A stretch of 64,000 nucleotides of DNA. Source: Marinactinospora thermotolerans DSM 45154 (GTDB lineage Bacteria > Actinomycetota > Actinomycetes > Streptosporangiales > Streptosporangiaceae). The notes below the pieces were generated by a model. It searched no databases. It was not told where the DNA came from and saw only the letters and a program-made list of their open reading frames with translations. Of the stretch, positions 7,023-14,341 are shown piece after piece (the stretch's first letter is position 1; each line of letters starts with the position of its first letter). The stretch is taken from NCBI RefSeq assembly GCF_900167435.1, contig NZ_FUWS01000003.1:1-64000 (forward strand), read 5' to 3'. The position numbers and the translations under genes are program-made.

Positions 7023-8207
7023 ATGACCGAACAGGTACACCCCCCAACGGCCCCCGGCCGTCCGGAACCTCCCCGGACGGCCGGGCGGCCCCGGCTCTAC
7101 TACGTCGACAACCTGCGCGTGGTGCTGACCGTCCTGGTCCTGGCCCACCACGTCGCCGTCACCTACGGCAACATCCCCGTCTGGTACTACAGCGAGCCGG
7201 CCACCGACGGCTCGGGGGCGCTGCTGGACCTGCTGGTCATCACCAACCAGACCTTCTTCATGGGCTTCTTCTTCCTCATCTCCGGGTACTTCGTGCCCGG
7301 CTCGCACGACCGCAAGGGGGGACGCGGCTTCGTCCGCGAGCGGCTGGTCCGGCTCGGCGTGCCGCTGCTGCTGTTCCTGCTGATCCTGCGCCCGATCGTG
7401 ATGCACCCCAGCTTCGTCCTCATCCAGGAGGCGTCCGCCGCCGAGGGCACGGAGCTCCCGTACTGGCTGTTCTACCTGCTCTCCTGGGACCCGGGGCCGT
7501 TGTGGTTCGCCGAGGTGCTGCTGGTGTTCTGCCTGGTCTACGTGCTGGTGCGGCGGTTGCGCGACCGGCGGGCAAAGGACGTGGAAGCCGTGCCCGCGGC
7601 CCCCGGCCGGCTGCCCGGCCCGCTCGCGGTGGTGGCGTTCACGGTCGGGCTGGCGCTGGTCAGTCACGTCTGGCGCACCCTCTTCCCCGCCCTGCACTGG
7701 CCGGTCGTGGGCCTGCCCAGCCCGCAATACCTGCCGCAGTACGTGGCCCTGTTCGTCGTCGGCGTGTTCGCCTTCCGCGGGGACTGGCCCCGGCGGATCC
7801 CCCGCAAGGCGGGCGGGGTGGCCCTGGCCGTGGCCGGGGTGGCGTTGACCGCCTGGATCGCGGTGCACGTCCTGTGGGACGGGACCGTCCCGGGACCGGA
7901 CGCCCTCGCGCCCGCGGTGCTCCTGCTGGTGGAGAGCACCTTCGCGGTGTCGGTGATCATCGCCCTGACCGTCCTGTTCCGCGAGCGTTTCAACCGGCAG
8001 GGCCGGTTCGGCCGGCTCCTGGCCGACAACGCCTTCGCCGTGTACGTCCTGCATCCGCTGGTGCTGATCGGGGTGAGCATGGCGTTGAGCGGCTGGGAGG
8101 CGATCGCCGTGGCGAAGTTCGCGGTGGTCTTGGTGCTCTCGGTGCCGCTGTGCTGGCTGGTGGCCGTCCTCGTCCGGGCGATCCCGGGGGTCAAACGGTT
8201 CCTGTGA
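7023..8207 (+). CDS. Acyltransferase-3 family membrane protein
   Basis: The 394-residue protein begins with a proline-rich cytoplasmic stretch, then YYVDNLR (D29, R32) and HH at 42-43. R32 and H43 form the R-X10-H pattern typical of Acyltransferase_3 (OafA/NolL-like) enzymes. About ten hydrophobic helices follow. Such enzymes move acyl groups onto sugars, lipids or secondary metabolites at the membrane. The start is ATG at 7023; longer upstream frame overlaps the TetR gene and lacks family similarity. It is co-transcribed with the TetR gene, so its expression is probably ligand-controlled. Confidence 0.85.
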   Translation: MTEQVHPPTAPGRPEPPRTAGRPRLYYVDNLRVVLTVLVLAHHVAVTYGNIPVWYYSEPATDGSGALLDLLVITNQTFFMGFFFLISGYFVPGSHDRKGGRGFVRERLVRLGVPLLLFLLILRPIVMHPSFVLIQEASAAEGTELPYWLFYLLSWDPGPLWFAEVLLVFCLVYVLVRRLRDRRAKDVEAVPAAPGRLPGPLAVVAFTVGLALVSHVWRTLFPALHWPVVGLPSPQYLPQYVALFVVGVFAFRGDWPRRIPRKAGGVALAVAGVALTAWIAVHVLWDGTVPGPDALAPAVLLLVESTFAVSVIIALTVLFRERFNRQGRFGRLLADNAFAVYVLHPLVLIGVSMALSGWEAIAVAKFAVVLVLSVPLCWLVAVLVRAIPGVKRFL

Positions 8208-8233
8208 CGCCCCGCGGAGCGGGTGGGGGCGCC

Positions 8234-8286
8234 GTGCCGGTTACCCCGCCGTGAAGGCGGGTAGCGGCGCGGGGCACGACCGGCAC
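8234..8286 (+). terminator. Nested hairpin after the acyltransferase gene
   Basis: Outer arms GTGCCGGT (8234-8241) and ACCGGCAC (8279-8286) enclose an inner hairpin ACCCCGCC-GTGAA-GGCGGGT. It could terminate the acyltransferase transcript or form a structured 5' leader for the small gene at 8304; I cannot tell which. Confidence 0.4.
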
Positions 8287-8303
8287 GCGAGAGGAGCGGC
8301 GCG

Positions 8304-8480
8304 ATGACGATGCCCGAGGAGAACAGGGCGAAGACCGGCGACACCGACCAGAACCTGCCGTCCCCCGATGAGGAGAACGAGCAGGGCAACGGGGAGGAGC
8401 GCGACGACCGGAGCCAGATGAGGGCCGCGCTGGAGGACGAGATGAAGCGGACGGGGACGACCCGCGAGGACTTCGAGTAG
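8304..8480 (+). CDS. Small acidic hydrophilic protein (58 residues), hypothetical
   Basis: An ATG is preceded at 8-13 bases by GAGAGGAG, a good ribosome site, and a strong terminator follows 46 bases after the stop. The protein is rich in E, D, N, Q and R, has no hydrophobic segment or cysteine, and should be disordered, with a short helix near DRSQMRAALEDEMKRTG. Small proteins of this kind are widespread in actinomycetes, but I recognise no named family. The clean start, composition and terminator make it a likely real gene. Confidence 0.65.
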   Translation: MTMPEENRAKTGDTDQNLPSPDEENEQGNGEERDDRSQMRAALEDEMKRTGTTREDFE

Positions 8481-8526
8481 GCGCGCCCCGAGACGCTTCG
8501 CCGGCCGGTTCCCTCCACCCGGCCCC

Positions 8527-8559
8527 ACGGCCCCCGCGGGCACGTTCCGCGGGGGCCGT
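8527..8559 (+). terminator. Terminator after the 58-residue gene
   Basis: Perfect 13-base arms ACGGCCCCCGCGG (8527-8539) and CCGCGGGGGCCGT (8547-8559) with a 7-base loop. Confidence 0.85.
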
Positions 8560-8761
8560 CCCGTCTCCCCGAAGCGGGTCCGGCCGTTCCGGGCGTAGCG
8601 GACGACCGGATCCCCGACCCGGCCACCGGAACCCGCTGTTCCCGGCCCCCGCCCGCATGATTCCCCGAGCAGGGGGAATCCTCCGGGCGCGTCGGTGGCA
8701 GGACCGGTCCTCCCGGCCCGTTCCCGGTGATCCACCGGCGCAGGCGGCTCAGGAGGAAACG

Positions 8762-9373
8762 ATGAACGTCCCCTCTCCGCAGACCGACGGACAGCCCGGC
8801 CCCGTCCGGGCCACACCCACGGAGCCGGGACAGCCCTCCCGGCTCCGGGCGTTCGGGGTACTGGTACTCCGCGCCCTCGCCGTGCTGGTGGCGTTCGTCG
8901 CCATGGTCGGCTTCGCGGCCTTCCTCGCCCAGATCACGCTCACCCCCGTGCCCGGCGCGGTCGGCGTGGTCCACAGCAACCTGGAGCCGGGCGCGTCGCT
9001 GCGGCTGTACCTGGACGCCCCGGCGCACGAGGCGCTCAAGCAGGTCGGCGGCAACGTCGTGCTGGGCGTCCCCTTCGGGGTGCTGCTGCCGGTGCTGCTG
9101 CCGCGGACGCGCGGCGTTCGGGTGGTGCTGTTGACCGCGCTGGTGATGTTGCTGGTGGAGGTGGCCCAGGGGCTCCTGGTGACGGGACGCGCCTTCGACA
9201 TCGACGATGTCATCCTCAACACCTCGGGGGCGCTGATCGGGTACGCGGTGGTCGGCCGGCGTATCGCGCGGACCGTGCACCGGTCCCATCGGCGCCGCCG
9301 GGGCGCGCGGCACGCGGCCCGGGCCGAGCCCGGCGATGAGGCCACGGAGTCCACGCGGGCCGGCGCCGGCTAG
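8762..9373 (+). CDS. VanZ-like membrane protein
   Basis: The 203-residue protein has an AGGAGG site before its ATG. After a disordered N-terminus it has a membrane helix, then the VanZ-family pattern: GGNVVLGVPFGVLLPVLLPR, a helix with LLVEVAQGLL, and AFDIDDVILNTSGALIGY. The E/Q and DIDDVILN residues are the family hallmark. VanZ of Enterococcus gives low teicoplanin resistance by an unknown mechanism; distant family members like this one have no known function. The C-terminal tail is arginine-rich and cytoplasmic. Confidence 0.85.
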   Translation: MNVPSPQTDGQPGPVRATPTEPGQPSRLRAFGVLVLRALAVLVAFVAMVGFAAFLAQITLTPVPGAVGVVHSNLEPGASLRLYLDAPAHEALKQVGGNVVLGVPFGVLLPVLLPRTRGVRVVLLTALVMLLVEVAQGLLVTGRAFDIDDVILNTSGALIGYAVVGRRIARTVHRSHRRRRGARHAARAEPGDEATESTRAGAG

Positions 9374-9443
9374 GAGGCGGCCCGGCCGCCGAAGGTCCCC
9401 GGCCCTCGTCCGAGCGGCGAGGGGCGGGGACCCCCGCGCCCGA

Positions 9444-10586
9444 TCAGACCCGCTCGACGATCGTGACGTTGGCCTGGCCGCCGCCCTCGCACATCGTCTG
9501 GAGGCCGTAGCGGCCACCGGTGCGGTGCAGTTCGTGGACGAGCTTGGTCATCAGCACGGCACCGGTCGCGCCGAGCGGGTGGCCCAGCGCGATCGCGCCG
9601 CCGTTGGGGTTGACGGTGGCGGGGTCGGCGCCGATCTCACGCTGCCAGGCGAGGGGGACGGGCGCGAACGCCTCGTTGATCTCGGTGACGTCGATGTCGC
9701 CGATGCTCAACCCCGCCTTCTTCAGCGCGATGCGGGTGGCGGGGATCGGCGCGGTGAGCATGTAGACGGGGTCGTCGCCCACCAGCGAGAGCTGCACGAT
9801 GCGGGCCAGCGGGGTCAGCCCGTGGTCGGCCACCGCGCGCTCCGAGGCGATCAGGACGGCCGCGGCGCCGACGGAGATCTGGCTGGCCACCGCGGCCGTG
9901 AGCGCCCAGCCCTCGCGCAGCGGCTTGAGCCCGGCCATGGCCTCCAGGGAGGTGTCGGGGCGCACCCCCTCGTCGCGGGTGACGCCGGCGATCGGGGCGA
10001 CCTGCCCGTCGAAGCGGCCCTCGGCGAGGGCGGTGGCGGCCCTGCGGTGGCTCTCCAGCGCGTAGACCTCCAGGTCCTCGCGGGAGAGACCCCACTTCTC
10101 GCACATGAGCTGGGCGCCGCGGAACTGGGAGATCTCCTGAAGGCCGTAGCGTTCGACCCACCCCTCGCCGTAGAGGGCGAGCCCGGCGTCGATCGCGTAC
10201 TGGACGTTGGAGCCCATGGGGACCATGCCCATGTTCTCCACGCCGGAGGCGACCACGAGGTCCTGGGTGCCGGACATGACCCCCTGCGCCGCGAAGTGGA
10301 CGGCCTGCTGGGAGGAGCCGCACTGGCGGTCGATGGTGACGCCGGGGGTGGTCTCGGGCAGGCCCGCCGACAACCAGGAGGTGCGGGCGAGGTCGAGGGC
10401 CTGAGGGCCGACCTGGCTGACGCAGCCCATGATGACGTCCTCGACCGCCGAGGGGTCCACCCCGGTGCGGTCGACGAGTTCCCTGAGCACGTGCGCCCCC
10501 AGGTCGGCGGGGTGCACGGCGGCCAGCGCGCCCTTCTTCGTCCCTACGGGGGTGCGGACCGCTCCGACGATGTATGCCTCAGCCAC
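9444..10586 (-). CDS. fadA: Acetyl-CoA C-acyltransferase (thiolase)
   Basis: The 380-residue thiolase catalyses the last, CoA-dependent cleavage step of fatty-acid beta-oxidation or the reverse condensation. Acyl-accepting C89 lies in [12 protein letters not shown], the histidine in [10 protein letters not shown] and the second cysteine in MCEGGGQAN, so the active site is complete. The start is GTG at 10586, preceded by AGGAGG; an upstream ATG in frame lacks such a site. A palindrome at 10621-10639, shared with the acyl-CoA dehydrogenase promoter, suggests common control. The family, not the exact chain-length preference, is certain. Confidence 0.9.
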   Translation of the reverse strand: MAEAYIVGAVRTPVGTKKGALAAVHPADLGAHVLRELVDRTGVDPSAVEDVIMGCVSQVGPQALDLARTSWLSAGLPETTPGVTIDRQCGSSQQAVHFAAQGVMSGTQDLVVASGVENMGMVPMGSNVQYAIDAGLALYGEGWVERYGLQEISQFRGAQLMCEKWGLSREDLEVYALESHRRAATALAEGRFDGQVAPIAGVTRDEGVRPDTSLEAMAGLKPLREGWALTAAVASQISVGAAAVLIASERAVADHGLTPLARIVQLSLVGDDPVYMLTAPIPATRIALKKAGLSIGDIDVTEINEAFAPVPLAWQREIGADPATVNPNGGAIALGHPLGATGAVLMTKLVHELHRTGGRYGLQTMCEGGGQANVTIVERV

Positions 10587-10620
10587 GGTGTCCTCCTGGG
10601 GGCCTCCGGTCGAACCTGTA

Positions 10621-10639
10621 AACCGAACCATATTCGGCC
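10621..10639. promoter_or_regulatory. Candidate fatty-acid regulator operator upstream of the thiolase
   Basis: AACCGAA (10621-10627), five bases, TTCGGCC (10633-10639). The left arm and the first five bases of the right arm equal those of the site at 12849-12867. It lies 35 bases before the GTG start of the thiolase gene. Confidence 0.6.
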
Positions 10640-10691
10640 GAGGGCGGCCGGCACGACCCCGGGGCGCGATTGCGCGAGGTGGGCGGGCGTC

Positions 10692-12728
10692 CTACAGCGG
10701 GCGGGCGGGCCCCGGGTCGCGGACCAGCTCGGCGTCGGACTCCTCCCCCAGCGTCCGCCGGGACAGGTCGTAGAGCAGGGCCACCAGTTCGGGATGCTCC
10801 TCGGGCGAGTAGTCGCGCAACGCCCGGTGCAGCGCGTCGTCCTGGGCCTCGAAGAGCCGGCGGGCGACGTCGCGCCCGTGGGCGTTGAGCCGCCACGTCG
10901 AGGACTCGTCGGCGAGCAGGCGCGCGGCGGTGAGCTCCTGGTGCACCTGGTCGAGGGTCTCCTCCCGGGCCTTGGACAGGCGCGCCAGTTCCTCCCCGGT
11001 GATGGGACCGGTGACCGCCATGTGCGTCACCAGCCAGCACGCGGCCGGGGACAGGTCGACGTGGGCCTCCCCGGCCAGCCGTTCGTACATCCGCCGCCCG
11101 CCCTGGCGGCCGCTGATCCGCCAGGCCATCCGCTCGACCGCGGCGAGACGGTCGCGGCTGGTCGCCACCGGCGCGATCGTCTCGTCCAGGTCGGGGGTGC
11201 CGACCGTGGTGCGCAGCGGGACCTGGCGCAGGAACAGCGAGAGGAGGAAGGCGATGGCGGCCACCGGGACCGCGGCCAGGAAGACGGTGTCCACCGAGTC
11301 GGCGTAGGCGCCCAGGAACAGCTCGCGCGACTCGGCCGGGAGCTGCGCGAGCAGCCCCGTCTCGTTCTGGAGGCGTTGGATGTCCATACCGGCCGGGACC
11401 TGGATGCGCCCGGCCAGTTCGCTGATGTTGTCTTCGAGCTGCGCGGCGAACACCGCGCCGAAGATCGAGGTGCCGAACGCGCCGCCGATGGAGCGGAAGA
11501 AGGTCGCCGCGGACGTGGCCACCCCCAGGTCGCGGTACTCGGCCGCGTTCTGCACGGCGATGACGACCACCTGCATGGTCAGTCCCAGGCCCACCCCGAG
11601 CAGGAAGAAGTAGCCGCTCATGACCCACACCGAGGTGTCGGGTCGCAGGTGGGAGAGCAGGTAGAGGGCGACGGTCACCACCGCGGTCCCCACGATGGGG
11701 AAGAGCCGGTAGTGGCCGGTGCGGCTGACGAGAATGCCACTGCCGATCGAGCACAGCAGCAGGCCCAGCACCATGGGCAGCAGGTGCAGCCCCGAGGCGG
11801 TGGGTGAGTAGCCGTGCACCACCTGGAGGAACAACGGCAGGTAGGCCAGCGCCCCCATCATCGCGAACCCCACCGCGAAGCTCACCAGCACCCCGACGAG
11901 GATGACCGGGTTGCGGAACAGCCCCAGCGGCAGCACCGGCTCGGCCGCCCGGCGCGCGCTCAGCCACCACAGCGCCCCCAGGATGACGGCGGCCACGGCC
12001 AGGCCGATGATCTGCGGGGAGATCCAGTCATAGGTGGTGCCGCCCCACGAGGTGATCAGCACCAGCGCGACCGATGTCGCGCCGAGCAGCACGATCCCGG
12101 CGTAGTCGACGTCGGTGCGGCGGACGTCGGGACGCAGCGCGGGCAGCACGAACACCAGCACCACCAGCGCGACGACGCCCAGGGGGAGGTTGACGTAGAA
12201 CACCCAGCGCCACGACAAGTTGTCGACGATGAACCCGCCCAGCAGCGGGCCGGCGACGCTGGCGACCCCGAACACCGCGCCGAACAGCCCCTGGTACCTG
12301 CCGCGCTCCCGGGGCGGCACCACGTCGCCGATGATCGCCTGGGCCAGCACCATGAGCCCGCCGCCGCCGACGCCCTGGACGGCCCGGAACAGGATGAGGT
12401 GTTCGAAGGTCCGGGCCAGCCCGCACAGCGCCGAGCCCACCAGGAAGATGACGATGCACAGCAGGAACAGCCCTTTGCGGCCGAACTGGTCGCCGAGCTT
12501 GCCCCACAGGGGCGTGGTCGCGGTGACGGCGAGCAGGTAGGAGGTGACCACCCAGGAGATGTGGCTGAGGCCGCCGAGGTCGGAGACGATCGTGGGCATG
12601 GCGGTGGACACGACCGTCTGGTTCAACGCCGACACCAGCACCGCCAGCAGCAGCGCGCCGACGATGACGAGGACGTGCGTCTCCCCCGCCTGCCGGCGCC
12701 TGCGGTAGGACGCCGCGTGCTTGGCCAT
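10692..12728 (-). CDS. MFS drug exporter (DHA2, 14-TM type) with a C-terminal winged-helix-like domain
   Basis: The 678-residue protein has about 14 membrane helices (residues ~18-510) with DHA2 motifs LNQTVVSTAMPTI and WGKLGDQFGRKG. These proton-driven antiporters export drugs and other cations. Residues ~515-678 are soluble and look like a MarR-type winged helix: RMAWRISGRQGGRRMYERLA, then SPAACWLVTHMAVTGPITG and GEELARLSK. The ATG at 12728 has a GGGGGAGCG site; an in-frame ATG at 12794 is less convincing. It is divergent from the acyl-CoA dehydrogenase gene. The soluble tail is probably cytoplasmic; whether it regulates transport is unknown. Confidence 0.88.
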   Translation of the reverse strand: MAKHAASYRRRRQAGETHVLVIVGALLLAVLVSALNQTVVSTAMPTIVSDLGGLSHISWVVTSYLLAVTATTPLWGKLGDQFGRKGLFLLCIVIFLVGSALCGLARTFEHLILFRAVQGVGGGGLMVLAQAIIGDVVPPRERGRYQGLFGAVFGVASVAGPLLGGFIVDNLSWRWVFYVNLPLGVVALVVLVFVLPALRPDVRRTDVDYAGIVLLGATSVALVLITSWGGTTYDWISPQIIGLAVAAVILGALWWLSARRAAEPVLPLGLFRNPVILVGVLVSFAVGFAMMGALAYLPLFLQVVHGYSPTASGLHLLPMVLGLLLCSIGSGILVSRTGHYRLFPIVGTAVVTVALYLLSHLRPDTSVWVMSGYFFLLGVGLGLTMQVVVIAVQNAAEYRDLGVATSAATFFRSIGGAFGTSIFGAVFAAQLEDNISELAGRIQVPAGMDIQRLQNETGLLAQLPAESRELFLGAYADSVDTVFLAAVPVAAIAFLLSLFLRQVPLRTTVGTPDLDETIAPVATSRDRLAAVERMAWRISGRQGGRRMYERLAGEAHVDLSPAACWLVTHMAVTGPITGEELARLSKAREETLDQVHQELTAARLLADESSTWRLNAHGRDVARRLFEAQDDALHRALRDYSPEEHPELVALLYDLSRRTLGEESDAELVRDPGPARPL

Positions 12729-12848
12729 GGCTCGCTCCCCCGTTCGAGACACCGGTCCCGCACATGACAATACGCTCAGTAACGTCTTCTTCACCTAGAG
12801 CGACGCAGTGAAGTTCCGACATCGGCGCCGGGAACACCTGCCATGTAA

Positions 12849-12867
12849 AACCGAACAGGATTCGGTT
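12849..12867. promoter_or_regulatory. Perfect palindromic operator upstream of acyl-CoA dehydrogenase
   Basis: AACCGAA (12849-12855), five bases, TTCGGTT (12861-12867). The site lies between the divergent MFS and acyl-CoA dehydrogenase genes, 73 bases before the latter. A near copy precedes the thiolase gene, so one TetR-like fatty-acid regulator probably controls both. Confidence 0.65.
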
Positions 12868-12940
12868 ACGGTGTCCCCAGCAGACGACGGACACCGACCA
12901 CCGCCCGCGCGGCGGCGCCGGCGCGACCGAGGGAGCGGAG

Positions 12941-14083
12941 ATGCGCAGGGAACTCTTCGACACCGAACACGACCTCTTCCGCGCCTCCGTGGCCGAGTTC
13001 CTCAAACGCGAGGTCACCCCCTTCCACCCCCAGTGGGAGAAGGACGGCATCGTCCCGCGCGAGGTCTGGACGAAGGCCGGCGAGGTCGGCCTGCTCGGCC
13101 TGGGAGTGCCCGAGGAGTTCGGCGGCTCCGGGATCGACGACTACCGCTTCAACGCCGTGGTGGGTGAGGAGATCACCGCCGCCGGCGCCTCGGGGCTGGG
13201 CTTCACCCTGCAAAACGACGTGATGGCCCCCTACCTGGTCGGCCTGACCACCGACGAGCAGAAGCGCCGCTGGCTGCCCGGCTTCGCCGACGGGAGCCTC
13301 ATCACCGCCATCGCCATGACCGAACCCGGGGCCGGCAGCGACCTCCAGGGCATCCGCACCACGGCGGTCCGCGACGGCGACCACTACGTCCTCAACGGGC
13401 AGAAGACCTTCATCACCAACGGCATCAACGCCGACCTGGTGATCGTCGTGGCCCAGACCGACCCCGACGCCGGCGCGCACGGCTTCTCCCTCATCGCCGT
13501 GGAGCGGGGCACGCCCGGCTTCGAACGGGGACGCAACCTCGACAAGATCGGCCTCAAGGCCCAAGACACCGCCGAGCTGTCCTTCACCGACGTGCGCGTG
13601 CCCGCCGCCAACCTCATCGGCACCGAGAACCAGGGCTTCATCCACCTGATGCGCAACCTGCCGCAGGAGCGGCTGTCGATCGCCGTCGCGGCGACCGCGG
13701 GCGCGGAGCGGATGCTCGCCCGGACCATCGACTACTGCAAGGAACGCACCGCGTTCGGCCGCCCCATCGGCAGGTTCCAGAACACCCGCTTCGTCCTTGC
13801 CGAGCTCGCCACCGAGATCGACCTCGCCCGTACCTACGTCGACCGCGCGATCACCCTGCACAACCGCGGCGAACTCACCGCCGAGGACGCGGCGAAGGCC
13901 AAATGGTGGACCACCGAACTGTGCAACAAGGTGATGGACCGCTGCCTCCAGCTCCACGGCGGATATGGGTACATGATGGAGTACCCCGTGGCGAAGGCCT
14001 GGCAGGACGCCCGCATCCAGTCGATCTTCGGTGGGACGACCGAGATCATGAAGGAGATCGTGGGACGCTCGCTGGGCCTGTAG
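12941..14083 (+). CDS. Acyl-CoA dehydrogenase (long-chain type active site)
   Basis: The 380-residue FAD enzyme oxidises acyl-CoA to trans-2-enoyl-CoA. The flavin-binding signatures MTEPGAGSDL and the HGGYGYMMEYPVAK region are intact. At the usual catalytic-glutamate site (YEGT) it reads FGGTTEIMKE, so the base is not there. Instead E243 in LPQERLSIA sits where long-chain and isovaleryl-CoA dehydrogenases carry theirs, suggesting that subtype. A GGGAGCGGAG site precedes the ATG. The operator at 12849-12867 links it to the thiolase gene. The true substrate chain is unknown. Confidence 0.9.
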   Translation: MRRELFDTEHDLFRASVAEFLKREVTPFHPQWEKDGIVPREVWTKAGEVGLLGLGVPEEFGGSGIDDYRFNAVVGEEITAAGASGLGFTLQNDVMAPYLVGLTTDEQKRRWLPGFADGSLITAIAMTEPGAGSDLQGIRTTAVRDGDHYVLNGQKTFITNGINADLVIVVAQTDPDAGAHGFSLIAVERGTPGFERGRNLDKIGLKAQDTAELSFTDVRVPAANLIGTENQGFIHLMRNLPQERLSIAVAATAGAERMLARTIDYCKERTAFGRPIGRFQNTRFVLAELATEIDLARTYVDRAITLHNRGELTAEDAAKAKWWTTELCNKVMDRCLQLHGGYGYMMEYPVAKAWQDARIQSIFGGTTEIMKEIVGRSLGL

Positions 14084-14122
14084 CCACGTCCCCTCGGGTC
14101 ACGGCGAAAGGGTCACGACGAC

Positions 14123-14293
14123 ATGTACTCCGGCGCGTACGACGGTGCCATCGTCCTTGGACTGCTGGTCATCCTCCTGGTCCTGGGGGTGCGCATGCTC
14201 CGCCGCCGGATACACGTCCCCTGGACGACCGGCGGGATCGTGGTGTTCTTCATCTTCCTGGTGCTGCTGCTGTGGGCGTGGTCCTGGCGGTGA
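14123..14293 (+). CDS. Small two-helix membrane protein (56 residues), hypothetical
   Basis: The ATG is preceded by GAAAGGG at 12 bases. Two strongly hydrophobic segments, GAIVLGLLVILLVLGVRML and GIVVFFIFLVLLLWAW, are joined by a basic RRRIHVPW loop. A very strong terminator begins five bases after the stop. It may be co-transcribed with the acyl-CoA dehydrogenase, whose stop is 39 bases upstream. I know no function; the clean two-helix pattern and terminator support a real gene. Confidence 0.6.
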   Translation: MYSGAYDGAIVLGLLVILLVLGVRMLRRRIHVPWTTGGIVVFFIFLVLLLWAWSWR

Positions 14294-14297
14294 CACA

Positions 14298-14335
14298 ACG
14301 GTGCGGGGCCCGTCGAGCGACGGGCCCCGCACCGT
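14298..14335. terminator. Bidirectional terminator, 17-base perfect stem
   Basis: Arms 14298-14314 and 14319-14335 pair completely around the loop GAGC. It lies between convergent genes (small membrane protein and SpoIIE phosphatase) and should serve both. Confidence 0.9.
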
Positions 14336-14341
14336 GGAAGC

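Noticed and set aside
9336-11807. Plus-strand open frame of 823 codons opposite thiolase and the MFS exporter
   Set aside because: The minus strand carries complete thiolase and MFS motifs. The plus frame is a composition shadow with no recognised domain.
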